NCBI RefSeq assembly: GCF_023168165.1
Contig: NZ_BQYJ01000003.1
Coordinates: forward strand, 186,001-250,000
DNA length: 64,000 nt
Origin: Niallia sp. NCCP-28
GTDB taxonomy: Bacteria; Bacillota; Bacilli; Bacillales; Cytobacillaceae
Direction of reading: 5' to 3'
The notes under the pieces were generated by a model. That model was not told the DNA's origin. It saw only the letters and a program-made list of their open reading frames with translations, and ran no database searches. Made by a program: the position numbers and the translations under genes. Below are positions 54,033-63,179 of the stretch, in pieces (the first letter of the stretch is position 1; each line of letters starts with the position of its first letter).

Positions 54033-54155
54033 TTACCATCTCTGCACATAATAAAGTATATCCTTAATAGAAACTCCTTGATTAGCGATATAGGAATTTC
54101 CCGCTTCTACTAATAGAAGTCCTGTAATTATCATATATGGGTTAATAATATCCAC
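54033..54155 (-). CDS. 40-aa hydrophobic peptide
   Basis: The minus-strand frame reads VDIINPYMIITGLLLVEAGN with SYIANQGVSIKDILYYVQRW and ends 20 bp before a terminator. AAGGGGGGTG precedes it, but GTG 54155 is almost inside that site; ATG 54134 is an alternative. Compact size and the nearby spore genes suggest a small spore or membrane peptide. Confidence 0.4.
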   Translation of the reverse strand: MDIINPYMIITGLLLVEAGNSYIANQGVSIKDILYYVQRW

Positions 54156-55111
54156 CCCCCTTGGAATTTTTTGGAATGCTTATTTCGTAGTAAAGAGGAA
54201 AAGGCTGCGAGAAAATCATATTTTCTATGAATGGAAATTTGCTTCGCTATAAGATGATGAGATTAGACAGAGATGTTCAGCAAAGGAATTTTTATATTAG
54301 GAAGAGGCTGAATAAAAGTATAGAAACTAAATCCCTGTACTGTTAATTTATTTTTTTATTAAGGATTTTGTTCTTATCATTTGTCTTAGAGGTATTAAAA
54401 TTTAAGTGTTATCAAAGAAATATGTTCAATGCCAACTATAAAAACAAAAATTATTTGTATTGTGATATGCGGTAACTGGTTTTTATTTTGAAGAAAAAGG
54501 AGAGGTCAATAGCAGGTGGAATTTGGATAGCTAGGATTCGTTTGAGCATCAAAGCATGGATTGCAAGGCATCAGGAGATATTTCTATTGGCCGAAGTGTT
54601 TGCATATCACTAAAGAAAAGATAATGGGGAAGCGTCAAGAATATTAAAGATAGATCAAGTGGCTTTTAACATAGGCTGGATTTTCTTGAAAGCTGTTAAG
54701 CGCTACTGGATAATTACGTCAATTTCTTAAATTATGCAAAGAATATTATAGGGGAGTATCCTGAGCGTTTTAATCGATTTTTAAAACGAAAATTATTTAA
54801 AAGCAATTTAGCATGCGGGAGCTCTAAGTGTAAGGTATTGTCTAGGGGAAAAAGAGATACACCTTTTTTAAGAAGAAATCATGCTGAGTAATCTTACAGT
54901 TTATGTTACTTTAAACAGCTAAAAAGGGAAGAATAAGCAAATAAAAGCTTTATTGCAAAAAGCAATAAGGCTTTTATCTCTGGAGAAATTGTAGAATCCT
55001 GTTTAAAAAAACGAATATTTGGTGAAAATAGGGACAAAAACAGGTGTGATATTAAGAAATTTTAATGCAAAATCTTTATTGTACTAAACTTATGTATTCG
55101 AGGCGAAGTGA
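54156..55111. other. Nearly 1 kb without an intact gene
   Basis: Around 54720-54830 a frame reads LDNYVNFLNYAKNIIGEYPE and RFNRFLKRKLFKSNLACGSS without a start, probably a remnant. A hairpin with 16-bp arms (54941-54956 with 54962-54977, one G-U) is terminator-like. Confidence 0.4.
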
Positions 55112-55612
55112 ATGGCAGAAATTATTGGCGTAACAACATGGATTGCTGCAGCAATAAAATGGGGAGATTGGCGAAATTGGGAGAAATACTATTCAACCAT
55201 TCTCTATTTTATTTTCTGTGATGTAATGTACTACTATTTGACGAGTGCTAAGCATCTTTGGATACTCCAGCCGACTTGGCCTCTGAAATATGAGCTTATC
55301 TGTTTAATGGGAGAGTTTATTGTATTTGCATGCACCATATTTATTTTTTTAGGAAATTATCCAGAAAGCCATTTTATTTCGATTTCGTGGACATTTATTT
55401 GGGTTATTATTTATACTTCTAATGAATGGATACTGATAAAGACAGGGACTTTTACCCATCACAATAGCTGGACGCTTGTAGACTCTTTTTTCTTTAATAT
55501 TCTTATGTTTATTTTTCTCCGCTTGCATGAAAAAAAACCGCTGCTGACACTGCTATTATCCATCCCCATGGGGTTTCTTTTAATGTACATCTATTCCATT
55601 CCTTTTAGTTAG
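55112..55612 (+). CDS. CBO0543-like membrane protein
   Basis: The 166-aa protein has about five helices. The aromatic-rich N-terminal signature WGDWRNWEKYYSTILYFIFC, then LWILQPTWPLKYELICLMGE, HHNSWTLVDSFFFNILMFIF and the late LRLHEKKPLL match the CBO0543 group of Firmicute membrane proteins. The ribosome site is GAGGCGAAGTGA. Function unknown. Its neighbours are spore-type genes, and a terminator follows. Confidence 0.75.
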   Translation: MAEIIGVTTWIAAAIKWGDWRNWEKYYSTILYFIFCDVMYYYLTSAKHLWILQPTWPLKYELICLMGEFIVFACTIFIFLGNYPESHFISISWTFIWVIIYTSNEWILIKTGTFTHHNSWTLVDSFFFNILMFIFLRLHEKKPLLTLLLSIPMGFLLMYIYSIPFS

Positions 55613-55623
55613 CTGATGAATTT

Positions 55624-55664
55624 AAAGATAAACCATGGCAATAAAAACGATTGGTTTATCTTTT
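55624..55664 (+). terminator. Terminator of the 55112 gene
   Basis: AAAGATAAACCA / TTGGTTTATCTTT stem (55624-55635 with 55651-55663) followed by T. Confidence 0.75.
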
Positions 55665-56089
55665 GTGTATGTATATAAAATGACTAAAGTAATGAAATAA
55701 TTAGTAGTATCGGCTCCTCCTTCGCCAAATACCATGATAGCCACGCATGCTATCCCCACTGACATTAGCATAATATAGTAATATTAAAATAGAACACATA
55801 AATTATTAAATAATTGTTAATGATTGGTAAACTATTGCTGAGTATAGAAATCGAAGAACATAAAAAATTAATATTTTTCAGCAGAAAAAAGGACTTCCAA
55901 TTAGAGAAAGTCCATATGCTTTTTTATTTATGCCTATGTAGATGAATAAATGGAAGAAGTATTGCAATATTTTAATTAACCCAATGAAATAGTATTCGCC
56001 AAACTTTTCCCAGTATCTTTGTTTATAGAAGATATTTCAATAATAAACGTATTGGCATAGAGAGTCGTTGCTGCGTTAGAAAGTGTTTT
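55665..56089. other. Intergenic region, no supported gene
   Basis: A 49-codon minus-strand frame (55622-55771) has no ribosome site and crosses a terminator. A 6-bp hairpin GGACTT / AAGTCC lies at 55891-55913. Confidence 0.35.
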
Positions 56090-56920
56090 CTAATCTAGAT
56101 AGGAGGGTTTTGTAAGAGTGCAATTGCTTGCATCTGGCTGTAATTTTGGAGCATAGTAGCTCAGTTTTTTGATGAAATAACAAGTTTCAGGAAAATGATG
56201 TTCTAAAAATCGCAAAGTAGATTTATTTAATAGTTTGTTTTTTTTGTATTTAGTAACCATACTGTATATAAATTGGTTCATTTCAATGGTTGTTTTGCCA
56301 ACCTCGTATGCAAATTCTTTTTGTCGGGCAAAACCTGGTTCTTTAAAGCGCAAATATCCTTTTAGATGATGGTTTTGTACAATATATGCCCTAAATTTAT
56401 TGCTGTATTCCTCAGCTTGCCGATTCAGCATTATCTCAATAGGATCAATTAAATCTCTAAATAATGTCACATGGCCTAATTGATCTTCTAGCCATAAATC
56501 CATCAAGTCAACCAATGGGAGGGGAATAGGGTCTTTTCCTTGAGACCAAGCGTTAATAATCCGTAAGTATTCTTGATTTTCAGCCAATGTTCCATTTAAA
56601 TAGGTAGGAGATAAATTTAGATTTATTTTATTATCTATCCTAAGGGCTTGCAATTTTCCTTCGAATTTAAAATATCCTAAGGCGACAGGCCAAACTGATT
56701 TTGAAAATTGAATCATCACATCCTCCTTGTAAGTAGAAGAACGAGGAATTCTTTTTAACTGATTGATTTGTTCGGTGAATAATTGGATGTAATTCTGGGA
56801 AGTATTTACATACTCCTGTTCAGCAGGTGATAAATGGTCTCTTACAAAATAGGCATGGTCTTGCAAAATTTCAAGCCAAAATAAATGTTCTTCCCATACT
56901 GTTATTATTGGTTTTGGCAA
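56090..56920 (-). CDS. DUF2935 family protein
   Basis: TTG 56920 lies 8 bp behind AAGGGAGG; the ATG at 56944 precedes that site and is rejected. The 276-aa protein is helical, with two four-helix repeats starting at VWEEHLFWLEILQDHAYFVR and LMDLWLEDQLGHVTLFRDLI. The paired EEH...EILQDH and LEDQLGH residues look like metal ligands of ferritin-like bundles, a known feature of DUF2935, which is frequent in spore formers. Spore role is inference. Confidence 0.8.
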   Translation of the reverse strand: MPKPIITVWEEHLFWLEILQDHAYFVRDHLSPAEQEYVNTSQNYIQLFTEQINQLKRIPRSSTYKEDVMIQFSKSVWPVALGYFKFEGKLQALRIDNKINLNLSPTYLNGTLAENQEYLRIINAWSQGKDPIPLPLVDLMDLWLEDQLGHVTLFRDLIDPIEIMLNRQAEEYSNKFRAYIVQNHHLKGYLRFKEPGFARQKEFAYEVGKTTIEMNQFIYSMVTKYKKNKLLNKSTLRFLEHHFPETCYFIKKLSYYAPKLQPDASNCTLTKPSYLD

Positions 56921-57098
56921 AATGAGTTCCTCCCTTATCAACATATTTATAAATACGTTTTAAGAGAGCGAGAAATGTATGAATTCATTAAATTTTTTGG
57001 ATATGCTCTCCACATATAATGAAAAAACATTTCTACATATCTTTTTCTTAAAAGGGAAAAAATAGTCTTATTAGGTATAAGCAAAGGGGGCTCACTGC

Positions 57099-57575
57099 AT
57101 GAAAATAACAAAAAAGCATTTATTATTGATGCTAGTACTGCCGTATGTGTTTCTGCCGTTTATAGGTTTAAAATCAATCAAAAGATTTTTGCCTGGTGCG
57201 CTGTTTATGTGTTTATATGTAACCTTTGAGGGGTGTATTGCGGAAAAAAGAAAATGGTGGTGGTTTCCGTTTACCATTAAACCAAATGTTATTGGAGAGC
57301 TGCCGCTGATTTTTGGAGCTTTTTTTGTTGGATCGTTATGGATTTTAAAGTATACATTCGGAAAATTCAGCTTGTATTTAATAGTGAATATAATTATCGA
57401 TACTATTTTTACCTACTTAATGATAGATTGGTTTAAAAAAATTGGCTATGTGAATCTTGTTAGACTATCAAAAGTCCGTTTATCTTTCCTGTTTATGGTG
57501 AAGTCTATCCTAATGTATGGTTTTCAGTATATTTATGAAAAAAGGGGAAACCATTCCAAAATGCTTTTAAAATAG
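57099..57575 (+). CDS. Small membrane protein, family B (second member)
   Basis: The 158-aa protein starts at ATG 57099 behind AAAGGGGG. It has about five helices. GLKSIKRFLPGALFMCLYVT, CIAEKRKWWWFPFTIKPNVI, FGKFSLYLIVNIIIDTIFTY and YGFQYIYEKRG are the family landmarks, shared in part with 33075-33530. Function unknown. Confidence 0.75.
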   Translation: MKITKKHLLLMLVLPYVFLPFIGLKSIKRFLPGALFMCLYVTFEGCIAEKRKWWWFPFTIKPNVIGELPLIFGAFFVGSLWILKYTFGKFSLYLIVNIIIDTIFTYLMIDWFKKIGYVNLVRLSKVRLSFLFMVKSILMYGFQYIYEKRGNHSKMLLK

Positions 57576-57853
57576 CGAAGGAATAGATGGATTTGTTAAG
57601 ATAATTTACTGATTTTCCCCTGAGGAAAGGATGAATTGCTATAGAAAACATCTATAAATTGTTTTTTGTAAAAATAGTCAAGTTAAGTTTTGATTTATCT
57701 AATTTATGATTTTTTCTTTTAAGCATCGAAAATAATGTTTGGTCCCATGTTTATCAGATATAAATAATTGTAAATGAAATGATTAAGTCATTAAATGTAA
57801 TATTTAGTAAATCGAGGATCCTTTTTATGAATAAGGACCCCTAATTTTATCCT

Positions 57854-58072
57854 TTAATAAAATGGATAGAAAAACCGAAAAGGAACATTTGGTCCTATAT
57901 ATGGAAAGGATACTTGGCTAGTTTGGGAAGGTGGATTAAAATTATATTGATTATTTCCAATTAAATAGTAATTAAGGGGTGGACCATAAAACATTTGGTT
58001 CCAGCCTCCATATGCTGGATTTGGGAAATCGTGGTAAGTGGCTCCGTTTAAACCTGTTATAATCGTTCTCAA
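57854..58072 (-). CDS. Small Tyr/Pro/Asn-rich coat-like protein
   Basis: TTG 58072 is placed 9 bp behind AGAGGAAGTGA; GTG 58084 overlaps that site. The 72-aa product is rich in N, P, Y, F and G (GGWNQMFYGPPLNYYLIGNN; FPYIGPNVPFRFFYPFY), as in spore coat proteins and like 1277-1579 at the other end of the window. A SigK-like promoter lies about 100 bp upstream. Confidence 0.65.
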   Translation of the reverse strand: MRTIITGLNGATYHDFPNPAYGGWNQMFYGPPLNYYLIGNNQYNFNPPSQTSQVSFPYIGPNVPFRFFYPFY

Positions 58073-58177
58073 ATTATTCGTCACTTCCTCTTAAAGCATT
58101 TGCCCATGTAAATTAACGGCGGACGCTAACCTTTTGCAAAGTTAACGGATTTATAACTATGAGCAGGTAATACTACA

Positions 58178-58205
58178 TATACTATGGGGGATACATGCTA
58201 TCGTG
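58178..58205 (-). promoter_or_regulatory. Candidate SigK promoter for the coat-like gene
   Basis: On the minus strand CAC (58203-58205) and CATAGTATA (58178-58186) are 16 bp apart, fitting AC-N14/17-CATANNNTA. Confidence 0.4.
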
Positions 58206-58285
58206 CACGTCCTTCCTATCATACTAAAAAGTTTTTTTCTTATGCCATGATTTTTAAATTTGTTAAGTCGCTCAATTATTATTGT

Positions 58286-58335
58286 AAAAATCAGACAGCC
58301 TTTGCCTTGTTTAAAAAAAGGCAAAAGCTGTCTGA
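58286..58335 (-). terminator. Terminator of the Mn catalase gene
   Basis: An 18-bp stem with one mismatch (58291-58308 with 58318-58335) with TTTTTACAA on the minus strand, immediately after the stop codon. Confidence 0.9.
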
Positions 58336-59190
58336 TTATGCATTTAAATCATATAAACCTGGGGCGTGTTCATTAGGCATTTCAGGCATTTCAGGTACTG
58401 GATATCCTTTTGGCGGATCTACAATTTGTAAGGGTTCTTTATTTCTGCTTGGTGAAGGTCCTTGGAAAATTTCGCTGATTCTTGTTTCATCTAAGCGGAA
58501 ATTAAATTGTGCATTATGAAATCCCATATCCACATATTTTTTGCATTCTGGATATTTATTAAGGTCATAATTTGGTACTGGAAATAATTTCCCCCAATTT
58601 ACTCCCAGTGTTTCCAATGCTTTTGCAAAGGCATTCTGATGGGCATTATCTCGTACAATTAAAAAGGCTAGCGTTTCCCGAAATGTTTTGTTGGAGCTCA
58701 TTTCATAAAGACGGCTTTTTTGGAGTACACCTGTTGATTCCAATACCACATTATTTAATAAGTCAGCCACTAAATTTCCATGGCTGTATACATATGAACC
58801 AGACCAGGGGTTTCCCGCCGCATCAACTGGAAGAGATGCCTGTGCACCCATAATATAATGATGGGGGTTTACATTTTCAAGGGCAATATCAAGTGGTGTC
58901 CCGTCTTCGCTGATGCTTCCAACACCTTCATCTCCAGAACCATTTAATAGTTGATTGATGGTAGTCTGCACCAGTTCCACATGGCTTAATTCTTCCAGCA
59001 TTACTCCCCTGATCAAATCCCTGTACTGTTTTGCTTTTCCTCTAAAATTGGCGCTTTGGAAAGAAAACTGCATAAGTGTACGCATTTCTCCAAATTGTCC
59101 GCCAAGCGCTTCCTGCAACACTTTTGCAGCAGCAGGATCTGGTTTATCTGGCACAATCATATTAATCAAATCTTCTTTATAAAAATACAA
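58336..59190 (-). CDS. Manganese catalase (YdbD/YjqC type)
   Basis: The 284-aa non-haem catalase starts at TTG 59190 behind GGGGGAA. The di-manganese ferritin-like core shows ALGGQFGEMRTLMQFSFQSA, GVMLEELSHVELVQTTINQL (ligand EExxH), DLLNNVVLESTGVLQKSRL and LIVRDNAHQNAFAKALETLG (ligand helix). The C-terminal tail PSPSRNKEPLQIVDPPKGYP is typical of spore Mn catalases. It removes peroxide at the spore surface or in the mother cell. A strong terminator follows. Confidence 0.93.
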   Translation of the reverse strand: MYFYKEDLINMIVPDKPDPAAAKVLQEALGGQFGEMRTLMQFSFQSANFRGKAKQYRDLIRGVMLEELSHVELVQTTINQLLNGSGDEGVGSISEDGTPLDIALENVNPHHYIMGAQASLPVDAAGNPWSGSYVYSHGNLVADLLNNVVLESTGVLQKSRLYEMSSNKTFRETLAFLIVRDNAHQNAFAKALETLGVNWGKLFPVPNYDLNKYPECKKYVDMGFHNAQFNFRLDETRISEIFQGPSPSRNKEPLQIVDPPKGYPVPEMPEMPNEHAPGLYDLNA

Positions 59191-59378
59191 GGAAATTCCC
59201 CCAATTGGTTGTTAGTTTGAAACAAAATTAGTATGCATCTGATAGTCAGCGGTTATTCTGATAAAAAGAAGGAGAAAAAAGGGAATTAGAAATTATGTAG
59301 ACACAAAAGGGATTTTAGAGATATGTTATTTTTAAATTAGCAGGAAGCCATACATATTGGCATTATTCAAAGAAAAAG

Positions 59379-59426
59379 CAAAAAAGTCCTAAAGCAGTAT
59401 TTTTGCTTTTTCTTTAGGACTTTTTT
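59379..59426. terminator. Terminator of the YjcZ gene
   Basis: AAAAAAGTCCTAAAG pairs with CTTTAGGACTTTTTT (59379-59393 with 59411-59425). Confidence 0.8.
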
Positions 59427-59434
59427 GTTATAAA

Positions 59435-59545
59435 TTAGTAGCCTCCCCAATAAGAAGCCCCGATGATGATAAGCAGTATAAATAATACTACTATTAATGC
59501 AAAGTTGTTGTTGTAGCTGTTACCCCCATTATAACAATCTGACAT
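59435..59545 (-). CDS. YjcZ-family sporulation protein, 36 aa
   Basis: ATG 59545 follows GGGAGGTGTGG. The peptide [20 protein letters not shown] with [16 protein letters not shown] has the family form: short Gly/Asn/Tyr-rich head, one membrane helix and a GGY-type end. YjcZ-like peptides are made during sporulation in bacilli. A terminator follows. Confidence 0.8.
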   Translation of the reverse strand: MSDCYNGGNSYNNNFALIVVLFILLIIIGASYWGGY

Positions 59546-59657
59546 AACCACACCTCCCTCTAACAAATTCTATACAGTATATGTTGTAATAGAATTTGCG
59601 AAAGGGACAAGGGTACATATTTGAAATAAAAGATTAAATAATGAAATCAACTATATT

Positions 59658-60131
59658 TTAACTCCTTGGATAAAACCATTTACTATACAGATGGGATATG
59701 TAATAAGTCAGCCAAATGGTAGCAAAAGTCCAATACCAGTGCCACTTATTATATTTAATTAAAGAAGTGTATTTTTCCAAAAAATTTTCTGTAATAGTGA
59801 TTCCTGCTGTATGAAGGAAGAAGTAAAAAAATTTAGAGCTTAATTTTTTGTGATAAGGATAATGGATATTAAAAAGTGCACAGAGTGATGGATATACAAA
59901 ATATTCAAAGGTAAAACTAGATTTATTCGATTTAGGAAAAAAGGTTCTTGTAGGATATTTAATCAAATTCTGTTCAACTACTATTAATCCAAAAACCCAA
60001 GTCAGCAATTGTTTAAATAAAAAGGATACTTGTGCCTCTCGTATTTTATTTTTAGGAATAAACACTATTAATAAAAAGCTGGTCACAATCCATACTGCTA
60101 TTTCGATTTGTTTATCTCTCTTTTTCTGCAA
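59658..60131 (-). CDS. Small membrane protein, family A (copy 3)
   Basis: The 157-aa protein starts at TTG 60131 behind AGGAGTGG. It aligns with the two island copies: VSFLFKQLLTWVFGLIVVEQ, NLIKYPTRTFFPKSNKSSFT, FEYFVYPSLCALFNIHYPYH, ENFLEKYTSLIKYNKWHWYW. It lacks the KPPLKDW motif in exact form (KNKIREAQ instead) and is the most diverged copy. Function unknown. Confidence 0.7.
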   Translation of the reverse strand: MQKKRDKQIEIAVWIVTSFLLIVFIPKNKIREAQVSFLFKQLLTWVFGLIVVEQNLIKYPTRTFFPKSNKSSFTFEYFVYPSLCALFNIHYPYHKKLSSKFFYFFLHTAGITITENFLEKYTSLIKYNKWHWYWTFATIWLTYYISHLYSKWFYPRS

Positions 60132-60362
60132 AATGAAACCACTCCTATAATGTATGTTTTAATCCAAGCTAGAGGAGCAGCAATATTCCTCAGATTAAAA
60201 CCGAATCTTTTAGAGCTAATTGATGAAAAGGGTAATTTCTTTATATAAATCAATAAAATAAACATAAAAGCAAAGGTTGGTGGAAAAAAATTATTGATAT
60301 TTTGTTTACTTTTTACTTAGAATTGCACTTTTTTATTATTTTATGTACGTAGTTATCTGCAG

Positions 60363-60396
60363 CATAAAAAAACCTAGCACAGATGCACTAGGTTTT
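60363..60396 (-). terminator. Terminator of the 60395 gene
   Basis: AAAACCTAG / CTAGGTTTT (60369-60377 with 60388-60396) with a T-run on the minus strand; the stem overlaps the stop codon. Confidence 0.75.
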
Positions 60397-60562
60397 AAAT
60401 AAGATTATTACAGACAGCAGCAGTATGTACGGTGGTTAATTCTGAGCAATGAACAAGCTTTACTTTAAATGGGTTCGTTGAATCTCGTATTTCACAATAA
60501 CCTGTTTCATAACGAAAAAGGATTGTGTATATTTGTCCTTTATATAGTACTTTTTTGTTCAT
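60395..60562 (-). CDS. 55-aa small basic protein
   Basis: ATG 60562 follows AGGGAGGG. The product starts MNKKVLYKGQIYTILFRYET and contains YCEIRDSTNPFKVKLVHCSE, a small beta-rich fold with three Cys. Its size and the Y-K-G-Q-I-Y-T opening resemble short SH3-like hypothetical proteins of bacilli. A terminator follows. Function unknown. Confidence 0.65.
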   Translation of the reverse strand: MNKKVLYKGQIYTILFRYETGYCEIRDSTNPFKVKLVHCSELTTVHTAAVCNNLI

Positions 60563-60693
60563 AAATGCCCTCCCTGTAAAAAATATAGTTTGCTGTTATT
60601 TTTATGTAATACATTCCTATACCCATAATTTAGGATGAATAAACCTTATATTTACAAAAAAGAAAAATTTATATAAAATGTTTTGAAGTAAAA

Positions 60694-60884
60694 AAACCGT
60701 CTTTAAAATTAGACGGTTTCAGAGTATAGACAAAGTCAAAAACACAAATTTTCAGGCTGATTGAAAACGTCTGCGTTCGAGGCGCGAAGTTACCAAGGTA
60801 GGTAATGAGCATCCGAACAAGGAGAGCAACAAAGAAAGCGGGCGTTTGTCAACAGTCAAAAACCGTCTTTAAATTAGACGGTTT
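60694..60884 (+). repeat. MITE-like repeat (copy 2) between duplicated hairpins
   Basis: The 140-bp unit 60720-60859 starts CAGAGTATAGACAAAG and ends GTTTGTCAACAGTCA, with GACAAA / TTTGTC ends in inverse order. It lies between two near-identical hairpins, AAACCGTCT-loop-AGACGGTTT at 60694-60719 and 60860-60884, which look like a duplicated target. The right hairpin is probably the terminator of the exporter gene. Confidence 0.6.
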
Positions 60885-60896
60885 TTGATAGTGTAA

Positions 60897-62393
60897 TCAG
60901 GAGTCATTTTTTGTTGTGTGGCCAAAACTGCCTGCTTTTTCATTGGACATGCATAATATGCATAAAAATGAAATGGCAAGTGGTATAAAAGTCCATAAAA
61001 AGGTAGTAGTAATTGAGTCAGATAAAATTTCCGTAATCAATTTCAGCACATCAGCAGGAATTTGTGCACGAGCTTCTGGTGAAAGAATAGAACCGCTGTC
61101 AATGTTATTTCCATTTTGCATCATTGCAGGAAGTCCATCTGTAAAGCTGTTCCGCTGAATAATTCCAAAAACAGTTATTCCTAAAGTCATGCCAAGAGAA
61201 CGTAAGAAGTTGCTTGTCGAGCTGGCGATTCCTCGTTCTTGTGGAAGTGCGTTTTGCAAGGATGCCATTCCAAGAACAGAAAAAGATGGTCCTACACCGA
61301 GACCAATGATCATCATATAAATCGTTAAAATCCATCTTGGCGTGGAAGAATCCAATGTCGACAGTAAAAGGGTTCCTATTCCCATGATAATGCCAGATGT
61401 AATCATAATTTGTTTATAGGAGATTTTATTTGCCAGTCCGCCTCCAATTGCAGCTCCAATACTTGAGGTAACCATCATTGGCAATAATAATAAACCAGAG
61501 TTTGTGGCAGTTCCGCCAGTTACTCCTTGGATATATAAAGGAATATAAATCGTTGAAACCATAAAAACAGCTCCATAAAACATGCCTGTTAATACACCTG
61601 TTGTGTATAGCCGTTCTTTAAATAGTTTAAATGGCAAAATAGGATCTTTTATTTTTGTTTCCACCACTAAAAAAGTGATAAAGCAAATAATGGCGAGTGC
61701 AAATAAAAAAAGAATTTGCCAGGAAGACCATGCATAAGTATGCCCGCCTAATTCCAAGGCAAACATGAGGGCAACAGTAAAGCTGACAAGCAAAGTCGCT
61801 CCAGCCCAGTCGATAGCTGCTTTCGTATGGTAAGAGGATTCTTTGTAAAAAAGAATAATTAAAGCTAAAGCAATTAAACCGATTGGGATATTAATATAGA
61901 AAATCCAGCGCCAATTCATATGATCGGTAATAAAAGAACCTAATAATGGTCCTGCAATGCTCGACAAACCAAAAACAGCTCCAAAGATGCCGCTCATTTT
62001 TCCTCTAGTTTTCGGTGGGACCACATCCCAAATAATTGTAAATGCAATCGGCATAAGGGCACTGCCGCCAATGCCTTGAATGGCACGGAAAATACAAAGT
62101 TGGATCATTGTCTGCGCTGTACCGCATAATATCGAGCCCATTAAAAATAGAATAATTCCGATGATAAAAAAACGTTTGCGTCCAAAATTGTCGGATAATT
62201 TCCCGAAAATAGGCATACCTGCCATTTCTGCAACTAAATAAGCAGAAGTTACCCATACGTATTTGTCCATGCCGCCTAAATCACCTATAATTGAACCCAT
62301 GCTTGTTGCGACAATAGTGTTGTCTAGTGAGGCTACAAATATGCCCAGCAATAAGGCTGCCATAACAGGAACAAGTTTTGTTTCATTTTTCAT
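60897..62393 (-). CDS. 14-helix MFS drug exporter (DHA2, QacA/EmrB type)
   Basis: The 498-aa protein has the DHA2 layout with 14 helices. Motif D1 is LDNTIVATSMGSI, motif A is GKLSDNFGRKRFF, motif C is GIFGAVFGLSSIAGPLLGSF, and QNALPQERGIASSTSNFLRS lies in the second half. It starts at ATG 62393 and diverges from a TetR gene across 113 bp with two matching palindromes. Such pumps expel drugs or cations by proton antiport; substrate unknown. The pair is bracketed by inverted repeat copies. Confidence 0.92.
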   Translation of the reverse strand: MKNETKLVPVMAALLLGIFVASLDNTIVATSMGSIIGDLGGMDKYVWVTSAYLVAEMAGMPIFGKLSDNFGRKRFFIIGIILFLMGSILCGTAQTMIQLCIFRAIQGIGGSALMPIAFTIIWDVVPPKTRGKMSGIFGAVFGLSSIAGPLLGSFITDHMNWRWIFYINIPIGLIALALIILFYKESSYHTKAAIDWAGATLLVSFTVALMFALELGGHTYAWSSWQILFLFALAIICFITFLVVETKIKDPILPFKLFKERLYTTGVLTGMFYGAVFMVSTIYIPLYIQGVTGGTATNSGLLLLPMMVTSSIGAAIGGGLANKISYKQIMITSGIIMGIGTLLLSTLDSSTPRWILTIYMMIIGLGVGPSFSVLGMASLQNALPQERGIASSTSNFLRSLGMTLGITVFGIIQRNSFTDGLPAMMQNGNNIDSGSILSPEARAQIPADVLKLITEILSDSITTTFLWTFIPLAISFLCILCMSNEKAGSFGHTTKNDS

Positions 62394-62414
62394 TCAATAA
62401 ACGCCTCGCATTCC

Positions 62415-62455
62415 TTAACAATGTTAAATAACATGTAGAAGTTTAACATTGTTAA
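62415..62455. promoter_or_regulatory. Two TetR operators between the divergent exporter and regulator genes
   Basis: TTAACAATGTTAA (62415-62427) and TTAACATTGTTAA (62443-62455) are perfect 13-bp palindromes with the same TTAACA/TGTTAA arms, 28 bp apart. They are placed to block both promoters. Confidence 0.7.
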
Positions 62456-62516
62456 ATTTATTAGTAAAGCACAAAATGAAAAATTCCTTTACAATGGAAG
62501 TAATGAGGTGACAAGA

Positions 62517-63179
62517 GTGGCTAAAAAGAATGTAAATAAGGAATCTATTACAGCAGCAGCTTTAGAAATTTTGCATGAAAAAGGAATAGCTGCTTTAACG
62601 ATGAGAAATATCGCAGCAAAACTGGAAGTGCAAGCACCGGCTTTATATTGGTACATAAAAAATAAACAAGAGCTGCTGCAAATGATTGGAGAATATATTT
62701 CCAGTCAAATCGCATTTCCAAAACAGTCGAATGATTGGCAAGAGGAAACGACGGAACTCGCATTTGCAATCAGGAATGTGCTGCTTTCTATTCCAAATGG
62801 AGCAGAAATTATGATGGATACATTGCCGATTACAAAAAAAAGACTACATTTAATCAATAGAACATTTGAAATATTCTATCGTGCACAATTTCCTGAACAT
62901 AAAGTTTTTCAGTATGTACTAGCGATAAATAATTATATAACAACATTTGTTTTAGATGAGCAAAGACAGCTGCAAATGGTAAAAACAATAGGAGTAGAAG
63001 TAATTCATAAACAATTTTTTGAATCTATCAGCCAAATATCAGAAGAAGAAATACCATATGTATATCGTCATATGCTAAAGCAAAAGGGAGCAATCAATAA
63101 TGAAGCTAATTTTCTAGCGGGACTAAATATTATTTTAATGGGGATAAAAGGGGAGATAAATGAAATGCAAGACTATTGA
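62517..63179 (+). CDS. TetR-family regulator of the MFS exporter
   Basis: GTG 62517 follows GAGGTGA; the GTG at 62508 lies inside that site. The 220-aa protein has the TetR HTH (ITAAALEILHEKGIAALTMR, then KLEVQAPALYWYIKNKQELL) and a TetR_C-like helical domain. The final codons Asp-Tyr-TGA (63171-63179) lie inside repeat copy 3, so insertion of the repeat fixed the present C-terminus. Confidence 0.88.
   Translation: MAKKNVNKESITAAALEILHEKGIAALTMRNIAAKLEVQAPALYWYIKNKQELLQMIGEYISSQIAFPKQSNDWQEETTELAFAIRNVLLSIPNGAEIMMDTLPITKKRLHLINRTFEIFYRAQFPEHKVFQYVLAINNYITTFVLDEQRQLQMVKTIGVEVIHKQFFESISQISEEEIPYVYRHMLKQKGAINNEANFLAGLNIILMGIKGEINEMQDY

Noticed and set aside
55622-55771. 49-codon minus-strand hydrophobic frame
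   Set aside because: It lacks a ribosome site and its end is built from the terminator of the 55112 gene.
58184-58853. Plus-strand frames across the Mn catalase
   Set aside because: Antisense shadows of a conserved enzyme gene.
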